A stretch of DNA of 64,000 bases from assembly GCF_051020975.1 (NCBI RefSeq), contig NC_135032.1, forward strand, positions 13,082,001-13,146,000. Reading direction: 5' to 3'. The notes under the pieces are model-generated. The model did no database searches. It worked only from the letters and a program-made list of their open reading frames with translations, and was not told the DNA's origin. A program made the translations under genes and the position numbers. This document shows, piece by piece, positions 51,900-64,000 of this stretch; the stretch's first letter is position 1; each line of letters starts with the position of its first letter. Source of the DNA: Osmia lignaria lignaria. Its lineage: Eukaryota > Arthropoda > Insecta > Hymenoptera > Megachilidae.

Positions 51900-52310
51900 A
51901 TATATTTATTGTAAGGGTTGAGAGGATATAAGGGTGAATTCAGGAGTGTAAGGGATACAGAGATATGAAGGGTACAGAGATGTAAGGGATGTCGAAGTGT
52001 AAGGAATGCCGGCATGTACGAGATGCAGGAATATAGGGAATGTAGTGATATAAGGGATACAGGGATGTTAAGGATGTAGAGATACGTAAAGGATGCAGTG
52101 ATAAAGGGTTGGGCCTCGTGAGGCCCTTAAAAACAAACAAATAATAAATAACTGGGAAGGTTGAGCCGAGGATCATGAAGAGGGATAAAATAGTAAATGA
52201 CTTGGGAGGGTGGTCCACGCGAGGCCCGAAAATAGGGGTAAAATAATAAATAAAAGGATAAAATAATAGTCGAGGCACACGGATTGAATAGAATATTTGC
52301 TCAAGCAAGG
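51900..52310. repeat. Degenerate GGGAT/GCAG repeats and GC-rich hairpins
   Basis: From about 51930 to 52105 short degenerate words (TGTAAGGGATGCAGAGA-like) repeat every 15-20 bases. At 52111-52126 GGGCCTCGTGAGGCCC is a perfect 7-bp inverted repeat with a 2-base loop. Related blocks (GAGGCCCGAAAATAGGGG near 52219) recur with AATAATAAATAA spacers. The long minus-strand ORF across it is Pro/Leu/Tyr/Ser-rich low complexity and is not called a gene. Confidence 0.5.
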
Positions 52311-52330
52311 ATACTGTTTCAGCTACTTAA

Positions 52331-53178
52331 TTGTTCTTATTAATTTACTGTAACAAAATAAATAAAAAGAACTTACTTAAAGATCGTAGTGTATTTATTC
52401 GGTTCTCCCTTTCCTCTTCACCTCTTACCTGTATCGATTTTCTTAAAGGTAACGAAGTTGAGTTACTCCTAGGAGACCATTGCCTCCTACCAAATGGTAT
52501 TCAGTTATCGATGCAACGCGCAAGAAACGGTAGTGTACAACACGTTTCGCTAGCGATTGTAACATTTAAGAAAGATAAAAAGAATTATATGGATAGATGG
52601 ATGAATAAATAATAATTAAGTGTAAAGAAAGAAAAGGCTTGGAAATAAGTTATCTTATTGCAAAGTGTTTCTATAGTGTGTTCCTTTTTTAAGTAGAAGA
52701 GCATAAAGTAAAATCGATTCTTCTTGTTACATATTTTTTCAAGTTTTCTTTTTGAACAGAGATCTTTGAAACGCGCATCTTTTGAAAGATAATGTGTTTA
52801 TATAGAGACGATATAGAGAAGAAAAAGATAAGGTATACATATAACGAATTGCTTAAATCATCAGCGGCATCAAATCCGTGAAAGGAATACGCGAAAGGCT
52901 TAACTCTGAAACGTTAGAAGGGCACGACTTGAATGGAACACAGTTCTCTTGTAATGTATATTACTAGTCTGACTATATACAGTTTTATTTCACTAGCGCA
53001 TGAAGCGCGAAGAACATTTGGCACGAAAACTCTGTTTGATTGTCGCGGCGTGTTAACAAAAGATCGTTTCGTTTTTGATCAATCGACAATTTTCAAAAGT
53101 GACGCCCGTATAAACTGAAACCGTGGGAAAAGATGAAAAAGACAACGGAAAGAATAGTGTAAAACGTCGACGAAAACA
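52331..53178. other. Upstream flank of the CIMIP2-like gene
   Basis: Base composition is more balanced than in the rest of the window, with CpGs and short ORFs that resemble no family. It probably includes the promoter and 5' UTR of the CIMIP2-like gene that starts at 53179. Confidence 0.4.
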
Positions 53179-54711
53179 ATGATTTTCGATCCAATCTCCG
53201 ACGAGCAGAGGAAACATTTTTTTCGGCAGAATTATGGCGCTCATTTACCTGGGTAAGATTCGACGCGTTGCTTAATTATAATCGTTTAGTCGAGCAATAT
53301 TAACCGCGTTAATTGAATTTGCGATATTGAGGGATAGCGTTAAACGTTCTCTTGCATAATGCGTGCGAAGCGAAGAGAACATAGATGTGCAATAAATAGC
53401 TGATCTCGCGTGGCATAATACAATATTTCGAATTAGAAATTAAAGTTTAAAAATTATTGCGTCGAAGAATATGTGCCTCGAGAAATATGTTTTCATACGA
53501 TTTCTGGTAGGAAATGTAACGTGATTTACTGAAAGCAAATTGATCTAAAGTAACAAGAAGATATGCGTGTTTGCCCGCGGTAAAGCGTTTCATTGATTCG
53601 CGCCTAAATACATGTGATAGGTTCAACCTATAACGTTGAAGCGTGCAAATTAAACTGGTACCGATCCTAGTACGCTTTGTATCGTGATCGTACCACTCGA
53701 GGTAATCGCTTATCGCGAGTAAGCCACCGACGAATATATCCTTCACCGCATATCGATTCGGTTGGGTAGCGCGTAGAAAAAGGGCGCGAACGATCTCGAG
53801 GCGCTTCCGAGTTGAACGTGTCAGTCGCAACCGTCACACAGAATAATAATTCGCTTCGATTTACTGGGTCACCGGTAGTCCACTTTTACGCTTCCACGAT
53901 TACATTGTACTGTAGAAAGTCTAGTTTGGCCGCTACGTTTGATCGAGTTTCGTTTAATCATTCGCGATAGGCCTAATATAGTGTATTTGTAGTATAAAAA
54001 TACACATATGTATGTATGTATTTCCATTGGCTTTTCCAGCTATACCGGACATTGTCCTACTCTTAAATTTCGAGTTGGAAAACGATTCGGTGCGTGTACA
54101 GAAGATATTATGAAGGTAAGAAGAATAAAAATCTACTTTATATAACAATAAATTCAGATTTAAGAATAAACAAGGAAATATCAAGAATTGTAACAGTAAT
54201 AATGTAATATCAAATAATTCCATGAGGGTATTGCATCATGCAGGAATTACTTGAGAAGAAAATTCTCAAAGAAGGGCCTTATAGACTGAATTCCGGAAGG
54301 GAGCCGAGTGAAAATGCATCGATGCGTTACGAAAAGGATACGAAAGCAGACTGGAAGAGTGAGACGCGCTTATTCAGAGCACCCCCCTATATCTTGGGAT
54401 ATACCGGTAAATAAATTGAAACAATGTTAGACGAGTAAATATCAACGAGTAATTAACGCTTCGTCGTTTAAATACCAGGATACATTCCTGGATTTAATAG
54501 CATATACGGTTTATCCTTCATGAGAGCCGTTGAAGAAGGAGCCAAGGAATGGCGTAAAAATCAAAATAAGTTAAGAGCCCGTGAAGAAGCAATGAGAGTC
54601 CGCGTCGAAAGACACGATTCCAGCAACGTTTTGTCCCGAGTGAGGACAGACAACGTAGCGGCTGAAATCGATCACAGCCATCATCAAAATTCAACAACGT
54701 TTCGTACGTAG

Positions 54712-54760
<49 letters not shown>

Positions 54761-55048
54761 AATACGATGATAATGAAAATATAAATAAATTGTCACGTAG
54801 CCAACAATTTCGCAAATTGTTCAAGCGTCGAGTCAAGAAGTTGTATCTTCGCACGACATTCTATTACAGATTATGAAATTTCGCCCGAGAGACCGCCGAT
54901 CGTTGGCTATACGGGTCATATTCCAGGAGCGAGAGGAGAAGTAGCGCTATCAAAAAGATACGGACAAGCAGCAAAAAAGGGATTGGAATTAGTTCGAAAA
55001 GAACGCGAACAAAGACTTGGTAAAATAAAGAATACAAATATGATATAG
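53179..55048 (+). CDS. Ciliary microtubule inner protein 2-type (FAM166/CIMIP2)
   Basis: Five exons (53179-53252, 54040-54115, 54244-54406, 54479-54703, 54870-55048) sum to 717 nt, 238 aa. The short first exon was found by working back in frame: MIFDPISDEQRKHFF runs to HLPG and joins to YTGHCPTLKFRVGKRFG. Three copies of the family repeat are seen: LPGYTGHCPTLKFRVGKRFG (about 24-43), GYTGYIPGFNSIYGLSF (about 103-119) and GYTGHIPGARGEVALSKRYG (near 190-210). Family knowledge: FAM166/CIMIP2 proteins are microtubule inner proteins of axonemal doublets in cilia and sperm tails. The last exon could also be cut at CTTG|GTAAAA (55019) and continue, but reading on gives a stop after nine codons, which is taken here. 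Intron 1 (787 bp) has unremarkable ORFs. Confidence 0.82.
54712..54761 (+). repeat. (CAA)n microsatellite in CIMIP2-like intron 4
   Basis: About 16 CAA/ACA triplets begin nine bases after the donor of exon 4. Read without splicing it would give polyglutamine, polythreonine or polyasparagine, but the flanking stop and good splice borders place it in an intron. Confidence 0.9.
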
Positions 55049-55581
55049 AAACTGTTTTAGAGCTTTGATTTTAATTGTAGGTATGTGACATAGGAAAGAA
55101 TAGAACGCTTAATTCTCACTCAAAGAAATGACAATCTTTTCTATCGATACAAAGTATACGAACATCTACGGGGATGTATGTATAACAAATAAGATGATAA
55201 CTCTTTACTCACTTTTTCTTTTAAATTCAACGTAGTTTCAGAAATCACCTCTGTTCAAATAATGTACACAAGTACACGCTTCATAATGTTTTATATATTT
55301 TAACCACAATGAGAAATTCTTCAAAATATTTCTAACCGGAAATATTTTCTAAGAATAGACGATAAAAGTGATTTGCTATTTCCATTTCTAAATTAAAAAC
55401 GAACCTACATAAGTATTATTTCGGATCTTTGAAATGGAATTTAGCAAATATTATATGTATATCAGTATTGTTCACCATTCTCTTTTATCCATCATTATAC
55501 AAGTAAACAAAACTTTCATAGGCATGTACAAAAATATAATAAACGAAAACATTCAATAATACCTTTAAAATTGATTACGAG
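55049..55581. other. Convergent spacer between CIMIP2-like gene and MCMBP
   Basis: AT-rich, holding both 3' ends. No coding signal and no repeats seen. Confidence 0.5.
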
Positions 55582-58113
55582 TTAAGTCTGCCTTTTTTCT
55601 GGTAATCTGCTTAATCGTTCCATCTCCATTCGAACGGCTTCTTTCCAATATTCTCTATTCAAAGTGTTCGATCCATATGATAATGATAATAATCTGGCAA
55701 GTATCATTAATGCGTGCAAATGATCACTGCTTACAGTCTTATATGTTTGCCTCAATTCTATAAAGTCATTTTGAATGTCCTGTAGAAAAATCAAGAGAGA
55801 GAAAGAGTTATCCCAATGTATAACAATCCATTTACTAATATACGAAATAAGTTCGATTACCTTCGTAACATCCTCGTTGAATTCAAATTTCATCTTTCGT
55901 ACAGCTGCTAAATATGATCGAATATTTGTAAGTCGATTTTCATTCTTTAAATACTGCTCCGCAATTTCGTTTATTTCAGGATATACACTCTCTGATTCCG
56001 AATCGATTTTCAAAACAACTTGATTTTGACACTAAAATAAATGTATGTAAGTACAGTTTCCTATTTAATCGTATCAGTTAATCTAATTGTATTTAAAATT
56101 TTTTCATACCGGAATAAAAGATTTGGCTTCTGATAAAATCAAAACTGGAATATCAGTATCATACTCCATTTTATAGAATTTAAAGTCATATGTAACTCGT
56201 TGAAAATTAACTAAATCATAAATAGCATTGTAATTTTCACGCCCTGTCTCTGTAATTTGACCAGTAGTTAACCCAGTTTCATCTATCATCAGATGAGTAT
56301 TATCGCTAAGTTGAAGCACTCCGCTAGTTAGCCTGTTACACTCGTAATCTTTTCTAATCATGAAAAAGCCCATCTTTGAAATTACATTTTATTATACTGT
56401 ATTTATATTTAAAAATATTCTATTTACTTACTTTGGCGACAGTGCTAAATCGTTTAAAGTGTCTAAAGTAATTTCCAGGAAATGACTTTTTTCGGTAAAT
56501 AACGTTAAAAATTTATACAAATCCTTTGTAAACGATGTATATTTCATCGCAGGAAAATGTGTTATATTTAATGGATAATTACCAAGACAAAAGTAATCCC
56601 GTCTTGTATAACTGCACAAAAAAAAACACAACATATTTTATCATACCTTCTAATTAAGGCCAATTATATGTATAAATACCAAACTAAATATACCTACACT
56701 GATGAAAGTAAGTGACAGATTAAATAATCAGCAGCTAAGTGATCTCCAAACAAAAGTTGACTTAGAACCAAATGAAGATCGTTTTTTATCAATTCTGCTT
56801 TAGATATTATTTGGGGAGCATTTTCTACTGTCTGTTCATGTAAGTGGATTACTTTTATAGCATGTAACCTAGGAACCAGAGAAGCAGGTGGGTGATGAAC
56901 ATTCATTTCAGCTTCTGTCATAGTCTCATCTTCTCCATCGTAAATAGTACTTAAAAAAGGATCCAAAGATATGAAACCTACTACTTCAATAATTTCATTT
57001 AGTTTCAAAGATGTATCTTCGTATGTCTGTAATGTGATATACATGATTTATTTACTTGTATATTATTTACAAAATGCTTCTTAACAATCTCTTAATTACC
57101 TTTACTATACACGCTTTGCCATCATCTATGGGAATTGGAAAATTTAATATATATTCTTTTGAAAGTATACAATCTTCTTCTACATTATATTCGTTAGTAT
57201 CCATTTTTTCACTACTCTGGATCGATGGAATTCTTTCTTTTTTTTGAATTGGCTCAAAATATTCCACTGTCTTATCATCATTTTGGTCTAAATTTCTTTT
57301 ATGACTATCTTTTACTCTTGCATTCAAATGATGCAACTCTTTCTTCTTTTCCTTTGCCCAATCATTTAACCCAGGAATCGATATAACAATACATGTGTGT
57401 CTTTCTGAATTTTGATTTTGCACAGAATCCAGCAGAATCTCTTCTTGTGGCTAAGAAAAAAATATCAAATTTAAATTTCAAAAATACTCATTGATAAAAA
57501 ATTTGTTACAAATATCATGATTTATGCTACAAATAAAATATAGGCAGTTGTATACATGAGATAAGCTGTTCTTTTGGCATCTCACACCTGAAACTACCAC
57601 ATCTTTGCTATAGGCCCTTGCATTGGTATAAAATGTGCCCAAAATATAAACACAGACCTAATGTTGCATAGAAAGGCCATGAAAAGTAATAATTTCAATC
57701 ATATAGTTACCAAGCATTTTACAGAGTCTGTATACATTCCACACCTGACTTCCAACATTTCAGTTTGAATATTCTTCACCTCGTATTGTTTCAAGTAATA
57801 TTCTGGATTATGCATATCTTGAATCATTCCTCTGAATCTGACTAACTGTTGATTTTTAAAGTTATCTAGAGGTTCGCTATTCAACATAGGAATTTCCGTT
57901 AAAGCATTTGCACTTTCTAGAACTACATTACAATCTGATTTGTTTGCTATATAATACTCAGGAGTCCAATCTGTTATTTTAACCGAGGCTGAAATACAAC
58001 AAGCATTATCATTCTTATTATTATTATATGCGTTCCTAGATGAACGTTAAACTTTGTTGTTAAACCTTTTTGTAAGCTACTATTAAATTAATTATTAAGT
58101 ACTCACATGTCAT
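55582..58113 (-). CDS. MCMBP: Mini-chromosome maintenance complex-binding protein
   Basis: Seven minus-strand exons (58107-58113, 57711-57988, 57100-57450, 56698-57026, 56432-56611, 56110-56353, 55582-56031) sum to 1839 nt, 612 aa; human MCMBP is about 640. The first coding exon is only seven bases (ATGACAT), chosen because it joins in frame to SVKITDWTPEYY. Seen: VRFRGMIQDMHNPEYYL, LNFPIPIDDGKACIVKV, EVVGFISLDPFLS, HHPPASLVPRLHAI, LLFGDHLAADYLICHLLSSV, the exon junction VYTRRDYF, KDYECNRLTSGVLQL, and SDHLHALMILARLLSLSYG near the end. Each matches a conserved block of the family. Known role: it binds MCM2-7, taking the place of MCM2 in some complexes, and helps unload or recycle the helicase in the nucleus. 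Head-to-tail with SLC38A10 upstream. Confidence 0.94.
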
Positions 58114-58628
58114 TGTATTTGCATGTACTGATATTTTAACATATACTTATAAACACAAATTGATGCGTAAGAAAATATCTGTAAATAACAAAATACAAAT
58201 ACGAAATATTCATCAACAATCGTGGAAAAAGCGCGCGAAAATGTACTCACACGAACATAATTGAAGTTCGGATCTTGGCAATTCAGAATTTACCCATAAA
58301 CAAAGTATGTACGAGATGGCGTTTCTTTGTATAGATACTTACAATATACTACAGTAGCGCAGTCTAGTGTTGGCAATTGCAAGAGATATAAAATGAAACG
58401 TTTATTGTAAAAATATATTCATAATTAATTATAATTATTCCTTGATAGATATTACATAAAAAAATAATGATATGTACTTAATATCCAACGTTATAGAATA
58501 CATAAATAATTTACAACTGGAAAGGAACTGCCATACAAAAAAAAATATATTACAATTAATACGTGTAAAACTAAATTTTCACGGATATATATATTGTATT
58601 ATTTAATTCTAATCAGGTCTCCTGAAAG
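58114..58628. other. Spacer between SLC38A10 3' end and MCMBP start
   Basis: The right part is AT-rich (SLC38A10 3' UTR); the left part, about 58200-58340, has CpGs and a GAGATGGCGTTTC word near 58313 and is the likely MCMBP promoter. Confidence 0.45.
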
Positions 58629-61600
58629 TTAAACATAATCTCCATCGATATCCATAGACTTTAAGTCTCTTTGTTTTAATTTCGCATATTCTCCTCTTAT
58701 AAGAATATTCGAATCTATTGAAACTGTATTTGCAAACTCTTGTTCTGATAAGTATACGTTAGTTTTAATTAACGATGTATCAACTATACTGTTTTTAATT
58801 GGTGCTATATTTAATTTTTCTTTTGATTCACTTGTTAACTTTTCACTTGCATGTTCACTTCTTTTCGAACATTTTTCATGATCGTCTTTAACGGTGAAAT
58901 TTTTTATCAAACTGTTATTGTTCTTATTCGAAATATCACTTATAACTTTGGTATTAGTTTCATCTACTTTAGTAACAATTTCTCGTTTCTCACGTTCATG
59001 ATTCTCCAATATATCTCTATGAATCACTTGAACATTTTCCTGGGATTTATTTATTGATAAAACAAACGCACTATCCACATTTGACTGATTTCGTATTTGC
59101 AATGCAATGGGTAAAGAATATTCATGTTGCGATTCTTGATTTTCGATCTTTCCATTCGTTTTATCGTGTGAATTGAGAACTACATTGACTGAAATTCTTT
59201 TATTATTACGCACAGCTTTACCATTTTCATCATTAATTAATAATTCATTCGGAGAAATTGATTTTTGTGGAATTCGTTTTATCAAAGCATTCAAAATAGG
59301 ACCCTGAGGCAATTCATTAGAATTACTTGGTCTCATTTTTAATTCCTTGATTTTCTTTTCAGTATTTACATCGTTATTAAACGTTGTATCATTTGTATCT
59401 TTAGTAAGAACAGAACTTTCATTTAAAACCATTGAAACGCTTTGTTTCTCTGTTACATTTTTCATTTTTACAGGAACGTGTAATTCCTTTTTACTTTTTA
59501 AAATTTTACTTCCAACATTTTCATTGTCCACGTCTTTAAACTGTTCATTTAATTTCATCCTCCCAGATTTTATGTCAGAAATTCTATTAGAGTTTATTTC
59601 TTTTTCTCTACCTAAAGATGTCTGCTTTTGTCTTTCATTATTACTATTCAAGTCTGTTAAATTTCTGTTCATTTGTGGAACCACCAGATTTGGATTGGAA
59701 ATTTTCAATTTTTCTTCATTTTCCTTAAACTCTTGTGTATCTTTTATTACTCTTTGTTTTTGCCTTTCAATTTCTTGCTTTTGTTCCTTCAGATCTTTTA
59801 ATATTTCTTTTTGTTCTTGCATCATTTGTAATTGTTCTTGTTTATGTTTTTCCAAAGTTTTTCTAAGTTTTTCGTGTCTCTCGGCAGCCATTATATTAAC
59901 AACTTCTGCGTCTGCAGCTAACTCTGACTCCTCTTTTTTAATAGCATCCGAATTGATGAGATTATCAGTCTTTTGAATATCTATAAAATGCTGCTTTATT
60001 TCTACATTATTTTTTTCCGTTTTTAAAGGGATAGATCCTGCTGTAGATACAATATCATTTTTCATTAAATTCTCTGACTTTTTGTGAAAACTTTCATCTA
60101 ATGTTTTTATTTCGCCTACTATGTTTTTAATCACTGGAGCAAAGGTAATTACAAAATTTTCAACAGGCTTTTGTGTTTCTACTGCTGCTTTTTCCGTGAC
60201 AATTATGCGCTCAACTGGAATTGGTGGTTCTTGCCGTATATCGTTTGTCTTTAGATTCAACGATTTGTCAATAATGTTCAAGTCTGGTAATTGATCTTCA
60301 TTTTCTGAAAATATTTAATATTATTATTACTACCACTCTATTACTTTTACTATTTTCACTATCACATAAATTAGATTTATTGAAACTAAGTACTTGGTAC
60401 CTTTTATATTTGGAAGAAGTTCAGGTCTATTAGGAACATTTGCTACTCCATTAATGTCATCTTTGTTCAAACTTAATGGCAAATTATTAATTTGATTAAA
60501 AGGTTTACTTGTTGCTGTTAATACTTTTGTATTAGTAGATTCTTCTAGTGCATACAAATTTGCATATGTACTCAGGATCATGATGCATATACCAATAAAT
60601 AAAATTACCTAAATATGTATTAAAAAGAAAAATTTTATAATAAATGACATAATAGTAATACAGTACATCTACTGATTTAATAACCTTACTTGCGCTAATA
60701 ATCTTTCATTAGTATGTTTACTACTGATGGATATGAAAAATATTGCTGGAAATATCAAACATATCATTACTCCAATTGTAGATCCTACTAAACCAAGTAC
60801 AAATTCGATATTTGGTATCAAAATGCCAGTAATTAGAGAAACAGTTACAATTGTAACGGTAAGACATCTAAATCTTGTTTCTGGTAAATAATTTATAGAA
60901 GGTTCATGAGTGTACACCTGTGAGAAATAACGAACATAAGAATTAAATAATACCATTAACTAACTACCATTAACTATGCAAACTATACAAACCCTGCGAA
61001 ATAAAAGAGAATTTAAGCTTGCACGACATGGAAAAATGACTAGAGGAAAGCTAAATGCAATGGAAAACACAAATCCCATTTTAATCATTTCAGATGATAA
61101 GCTGGCTTCAAAACTCATCAGTATATTACCTACAAATTAAATATTGAATTAATAAGTTCCAAAAGAAAGAAAAAAATAATATATTTTCTAAAGATAAAAT
61201 ATTATAAATACCAGTAAAAGGTTGTGTACAAAATGCTATGTAACCAAAAAATCCAACGCATAGATATACACCAGTACATATATTTAATGCACCTCGTACA
61301 ACTTCATTCATTTTTTCCAAAGATACATTTGGAATAGTTTCATATATTTCAAACAATTGAGTTTGACAGAATAAAGCCATAGAAAAGATGGGTACACACT
61401 GAAGTATACCAGATGGTCTCCAATAATATACATGCTCATACCAATCTCCTGCAAAAATATGCTGCATAGACTCTGCTACTATCTGTTGGCAAACAAGAAA
61501 TATTTTATATTAATTTTGACAATTTTTTTATTTACAACAGAACTACCGTCAAACTATTTACCTTCAATATAAGACAAAGGTAGAAGATAATTGTAGCAGT

Positions 61601-62044
61601 ACATAGACTGGATAAACTGTCGATATTTCTAAGTAATCCTAAAGGTAGAACTATGAAAACACTTGTTGTTACAAGTAGACTAGTTCTGATATCTTCTGGA
61701 TTTTTATCTATTACTTTTCCCACAATTTGTGGACCTAAATCACCCATTACAACAAAAAAAGCAATACATGTTCCAACAAGGAAGCCAATGATAAATAGCT
61801 CCACTAAAAACTTTCCCATATGACCAAATGCATGGAAAGCAAGAAGTTCAAAATTTCGTCTTCTTGACATTACAGCTGATTTGATTAGAAAGTGGCAAGC
61901 AAGTCGAGATAAAATGCCGCTTAATATTAAAACCAAAGTAGCTAAAACAATACCACATTGCTTGAAGCAAAATGGCATAGCTAGAACGCTTACTCCAATA
62001 ATGCTGTTTGCAAGGGTCATAATGTACGATAATTGTGACATCAT
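58629..62044 (-). CDS. SLC38A10: Sodium-coupled neutral amino acid transporter 10-like
   Basis: Six minus-strand exons (61562-62044, 61212-61482, 60993-61129, 60690-60917, 60401-60608, 58629-60304) sum to 3003 nt, 1000 aa. Seen: the AAAP transporter core with NSIIGVSVLAMPFCFKQCGI in the first membrane segment, FGHMGKFLVELFIIG, VGTCIAFFVVMGDLG, VPIFSMALFCQTQLFEIYET, VGFFGYIAF and TGILIPNIEFVLGLVGSTIG. About 10-11 membrane segments fill the first about 440 residues. The last exon encodes some 558 residues of hydrophilic tail, with a Glu/Lys/Gln-rich coiled coil near 580-640. Human SLC38A10 likewise has a long cytosolic tail. Known role: amino-acid transport or sensing, with reported Gln/Glu/Ala/Asp substrates, at plasma or Golgi/ER membranes. 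A second ATG directly follows the first. Confidence 0.94.
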
Positions 62045-64000
62045 TTTAATAACTATTATAATAAACAGTTTGTTCGAATGTGTACAATAAATTAAATAGA
62101 TATAATGTAGATTAATCCCTTGGAATCTTCAAAACCTTTGTTCCAATTGATTGTCAGATTTTCCTTTTTTGAATTTATTTTTTCAATAAACAGCAATATT
62201 ATGCTATGAAATAGAACCTTAAAAAATTCATAATAGTTATAAATAACAACCGTGTATTATGTTGAAAACATATACAGTATAAACTCTCATGACTATGAGG
62301 TTAGAATTATAATTTGGTTTCCATACCAGACTATTTATGTTACGTATAAGACGAAAAGTATAATTTATTATCATATCAAACGTATCAAAATCATAATTCA
62401 AGTATCACATTTTTGTTAAAATACATTTTTTACAGCGATAGTTGGAAGAAACCATCGACTGTTCTCTGCTGTTCCTTTGGTTTCTTAAAACTGTAACCAT
62501 TTTGACTGAACAAAAAAACATAACAGTACTTTATCAGTTTCTATAACGAAAAAGTAAATGTATCAATACAAGCGATAAATTTCTTTATTTTTTTATTATA
62601 AATATTTAAAAACATTCGTGTTATTCATGTTTCGACATATATACATATATATATGTATATATATATATATATATGTATATATTTATATGTATATCGTACT
62701 TGATTTATCTCAAACCGACTTACACATACGCAATATTATATCGAATTTGTTTTTCGTCTTGTGGATAATTAATTACAGTAAAGGTAAATTATTAATTACA
62801 ATTAGATAAATAGACACATTTCTCTTTCGATTAATTATTCGTCATTGTGAATTAGCCAAATTTATTCTGTTTTTAAAATGTTTTCGAGGTGCAAGAAGCT
62901 AAATTTTATGTACACAAAATTAATGTATGTATATTTACTCTCGTACAAATGTTTAAACTAACATAATGTTTATGAGATTTTTGTTTCCTATTTCTTTTTT
63001 TTGAACGAGAGTGTTTTTGCGACCTCAGTATATACAGATATAAATCGGCTCTGTCACATAATACGTAATTTTCAACTCTTTAACATTATCTTTCCTTAAT
63101 TTATGATTAAAATTCTAGAGTTATGTTTGAATTCAATATGTTCATCAACCGTCCTAATTTTTTTCATACTTTCTTTGCTGATCATTCAAGGTTTCACGCA
63201 TAAAATAAAATACTTTACATATGAAAAAGAATGTTGTTATTATTATTACTATCATTATTACTATTATTTAGTATTGCATGTAGAACTTCGTTTAAATCTG
63301 ATTTTACGTTATATACAAGAATAAAAAAAAATTTGTGAATTTATAATACTTGCTTGTGGTACGATCATTTTTGTCATCTAACAAAATGTGTTTATTAAAG
63401 TTCAATCGAAATCATCGTAAGAAATAAGATAAAGATTTTGATCGTCCAAAATATTAGGACTTTGATATTTTTGCACGATTCATCAAAACGTGCTATCTAT
63501 AAATGTGGGTATCTTGAAAACCTGTCCCTATGTTATGATCGCAATAGAAATTGTAAACAATTGTCATGAAATGTATAGTTTTCATCGGTACAGAGATCTT
63601 TTCTCAAAATATTTATTTATTTCGTTTGACTAGTTATACTTATCTGTTATAACTGAGCGTCAGGATTTTGACTCGATCATAAAATTCGACTAACTATTCA
63701 AGATATCGTTGATTAGATGGTGTTAAAAATATTTGAAGAATCAACTTCAGGAAATGTTTGAAAATTTAACGAGATAATTAAAGGTGTAGAGCGTTTGCGA
63801 TGTCCATTACACGCTTATACGTGTACGTGATATAATAATGTCGCGTGCCACGAATTCAATCGAAGTATACTGACTATTTTATCGAAGTACATGCTTTTAA
63901 ACAAAATAATAATAATGTCAATGATAATTTAGAATCGTATACCGAGTTCGAGGCAGCGAACATCTGTACATCATATGTTTTGCTTTTTCTTTTTTTTTTT
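62045..64000. other. SLC38A10 upstream region, no further gene seen
   Basis: AT-rich DNA. A TA dinucleotide tract with GTATA interruptions lies at about 62637-62692, and a short ATT triplet run near 63234-63270. No coding family is recognised up to the window end. Confidence 0.5.

Noticed and set aside
51940..52308. 122-codon minus-strand ORF rich in Tyr, Pro, Leu and Ser
   Set aside because: It runs through degenerate GGGAT-type repeats and has low-complexity composition with no family features.
52331..52612. 93-codon plus-strand ORF after the repeat field
   Set aside because: No homology seen and no splice signals; in a likely upstream or promoter region.
53447..53830. 127-codon minus-strand ORF in CIMIP2-like intron 1
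   Set aside because: No recognisable motif, no splice partners and a locally stop-poor base composition; likely chance.
57541..57700. Unusual more GC-balanced stretch in an MCMBP intron, possible transposon remnant
   Set aside because: No terminal repeats, target duplication or coding trace could be found.
59347..59976. 209-codon plus-strand ORF, Ser/Phe/Cys-rich
   Set aside because: It is the antisense shadow of the Glu/Lys-rich SLC38A10 tail exon on the minus strand.

Overview
The window is eukaryotic, very AT-rich nuclear DNA from an insect. Every long gene is broken by short introns with GT..AG borders. The proteins include an Egalitarian homologue, and Egalitarian is an arthropod gene. 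Base composition, compact introns and protein character suggest Hymenoptera, probably a bee, but that placement is inference. All names come from reading motifs and from remembered family sequences; no database search was run. Exon borders were set by hand from splice signals and kept only when the summed coding length was a multiple of three.

Layout, left to right. 1-8 kb: the end of a C2H2 zinc-finger gene (+), a small SANT/Myb-like gene that may be SNAPC2 (+), ARFGAP1 (-), and eIF1 (+), the last two divergent. 8.5-15.5 kb: larp4B (+), with a long last-but-one intron full of trinucleotide repeats. 15.5-22.6 kb: a 7-kb gene-free stretch, perhaps long 3' UTR. 22.6-27.7 kb: unc-50 (+) tail-to-tail with a STIL/Ana2 centriole-duplication gene (-). 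STIL diverges from egalitarian (+, 30.0-33.0 kb) across a CpG-rich promoter with a palindromic NRF-1-type site. 35.3-44.7 kb: ATIC (+), the last two steps of purine synthesis, lies tail-to-tail with xanthine dehydrogenase (-), a key purine-breakdown enzyme, only 258 bp apart. 53.2-62.0 kb: a CIMIP2/FAM166-type ciliary microtubule inner protein (+), MCMBP (-) and SLC38A10 (-).

The unusual part is the gene-free block at 46.5-52.3 kb. It holds, in order: a two-type 59-bp minisatellite that is open in all three forward frames; a 19-copy 189-bp satellite with a five-unit higher-order duplication; a 93-bp repeat carrying five motifs close to the CTCF core; a 10-bp repeat that on the minus strand is a run of consensus 5' splice sites; and degenerate GC-rich hairpin repeats.

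Most genes are housekeeping: translation, Golgi traffic, purine metabolism, centriole and cilium, replication licensing and amino-acid transport. Head-to-head and tail-to-tail pairs are common. No transposase, reverse transcriptase, CRISPR array, tRNA, rRNA or viral gene was recognised.
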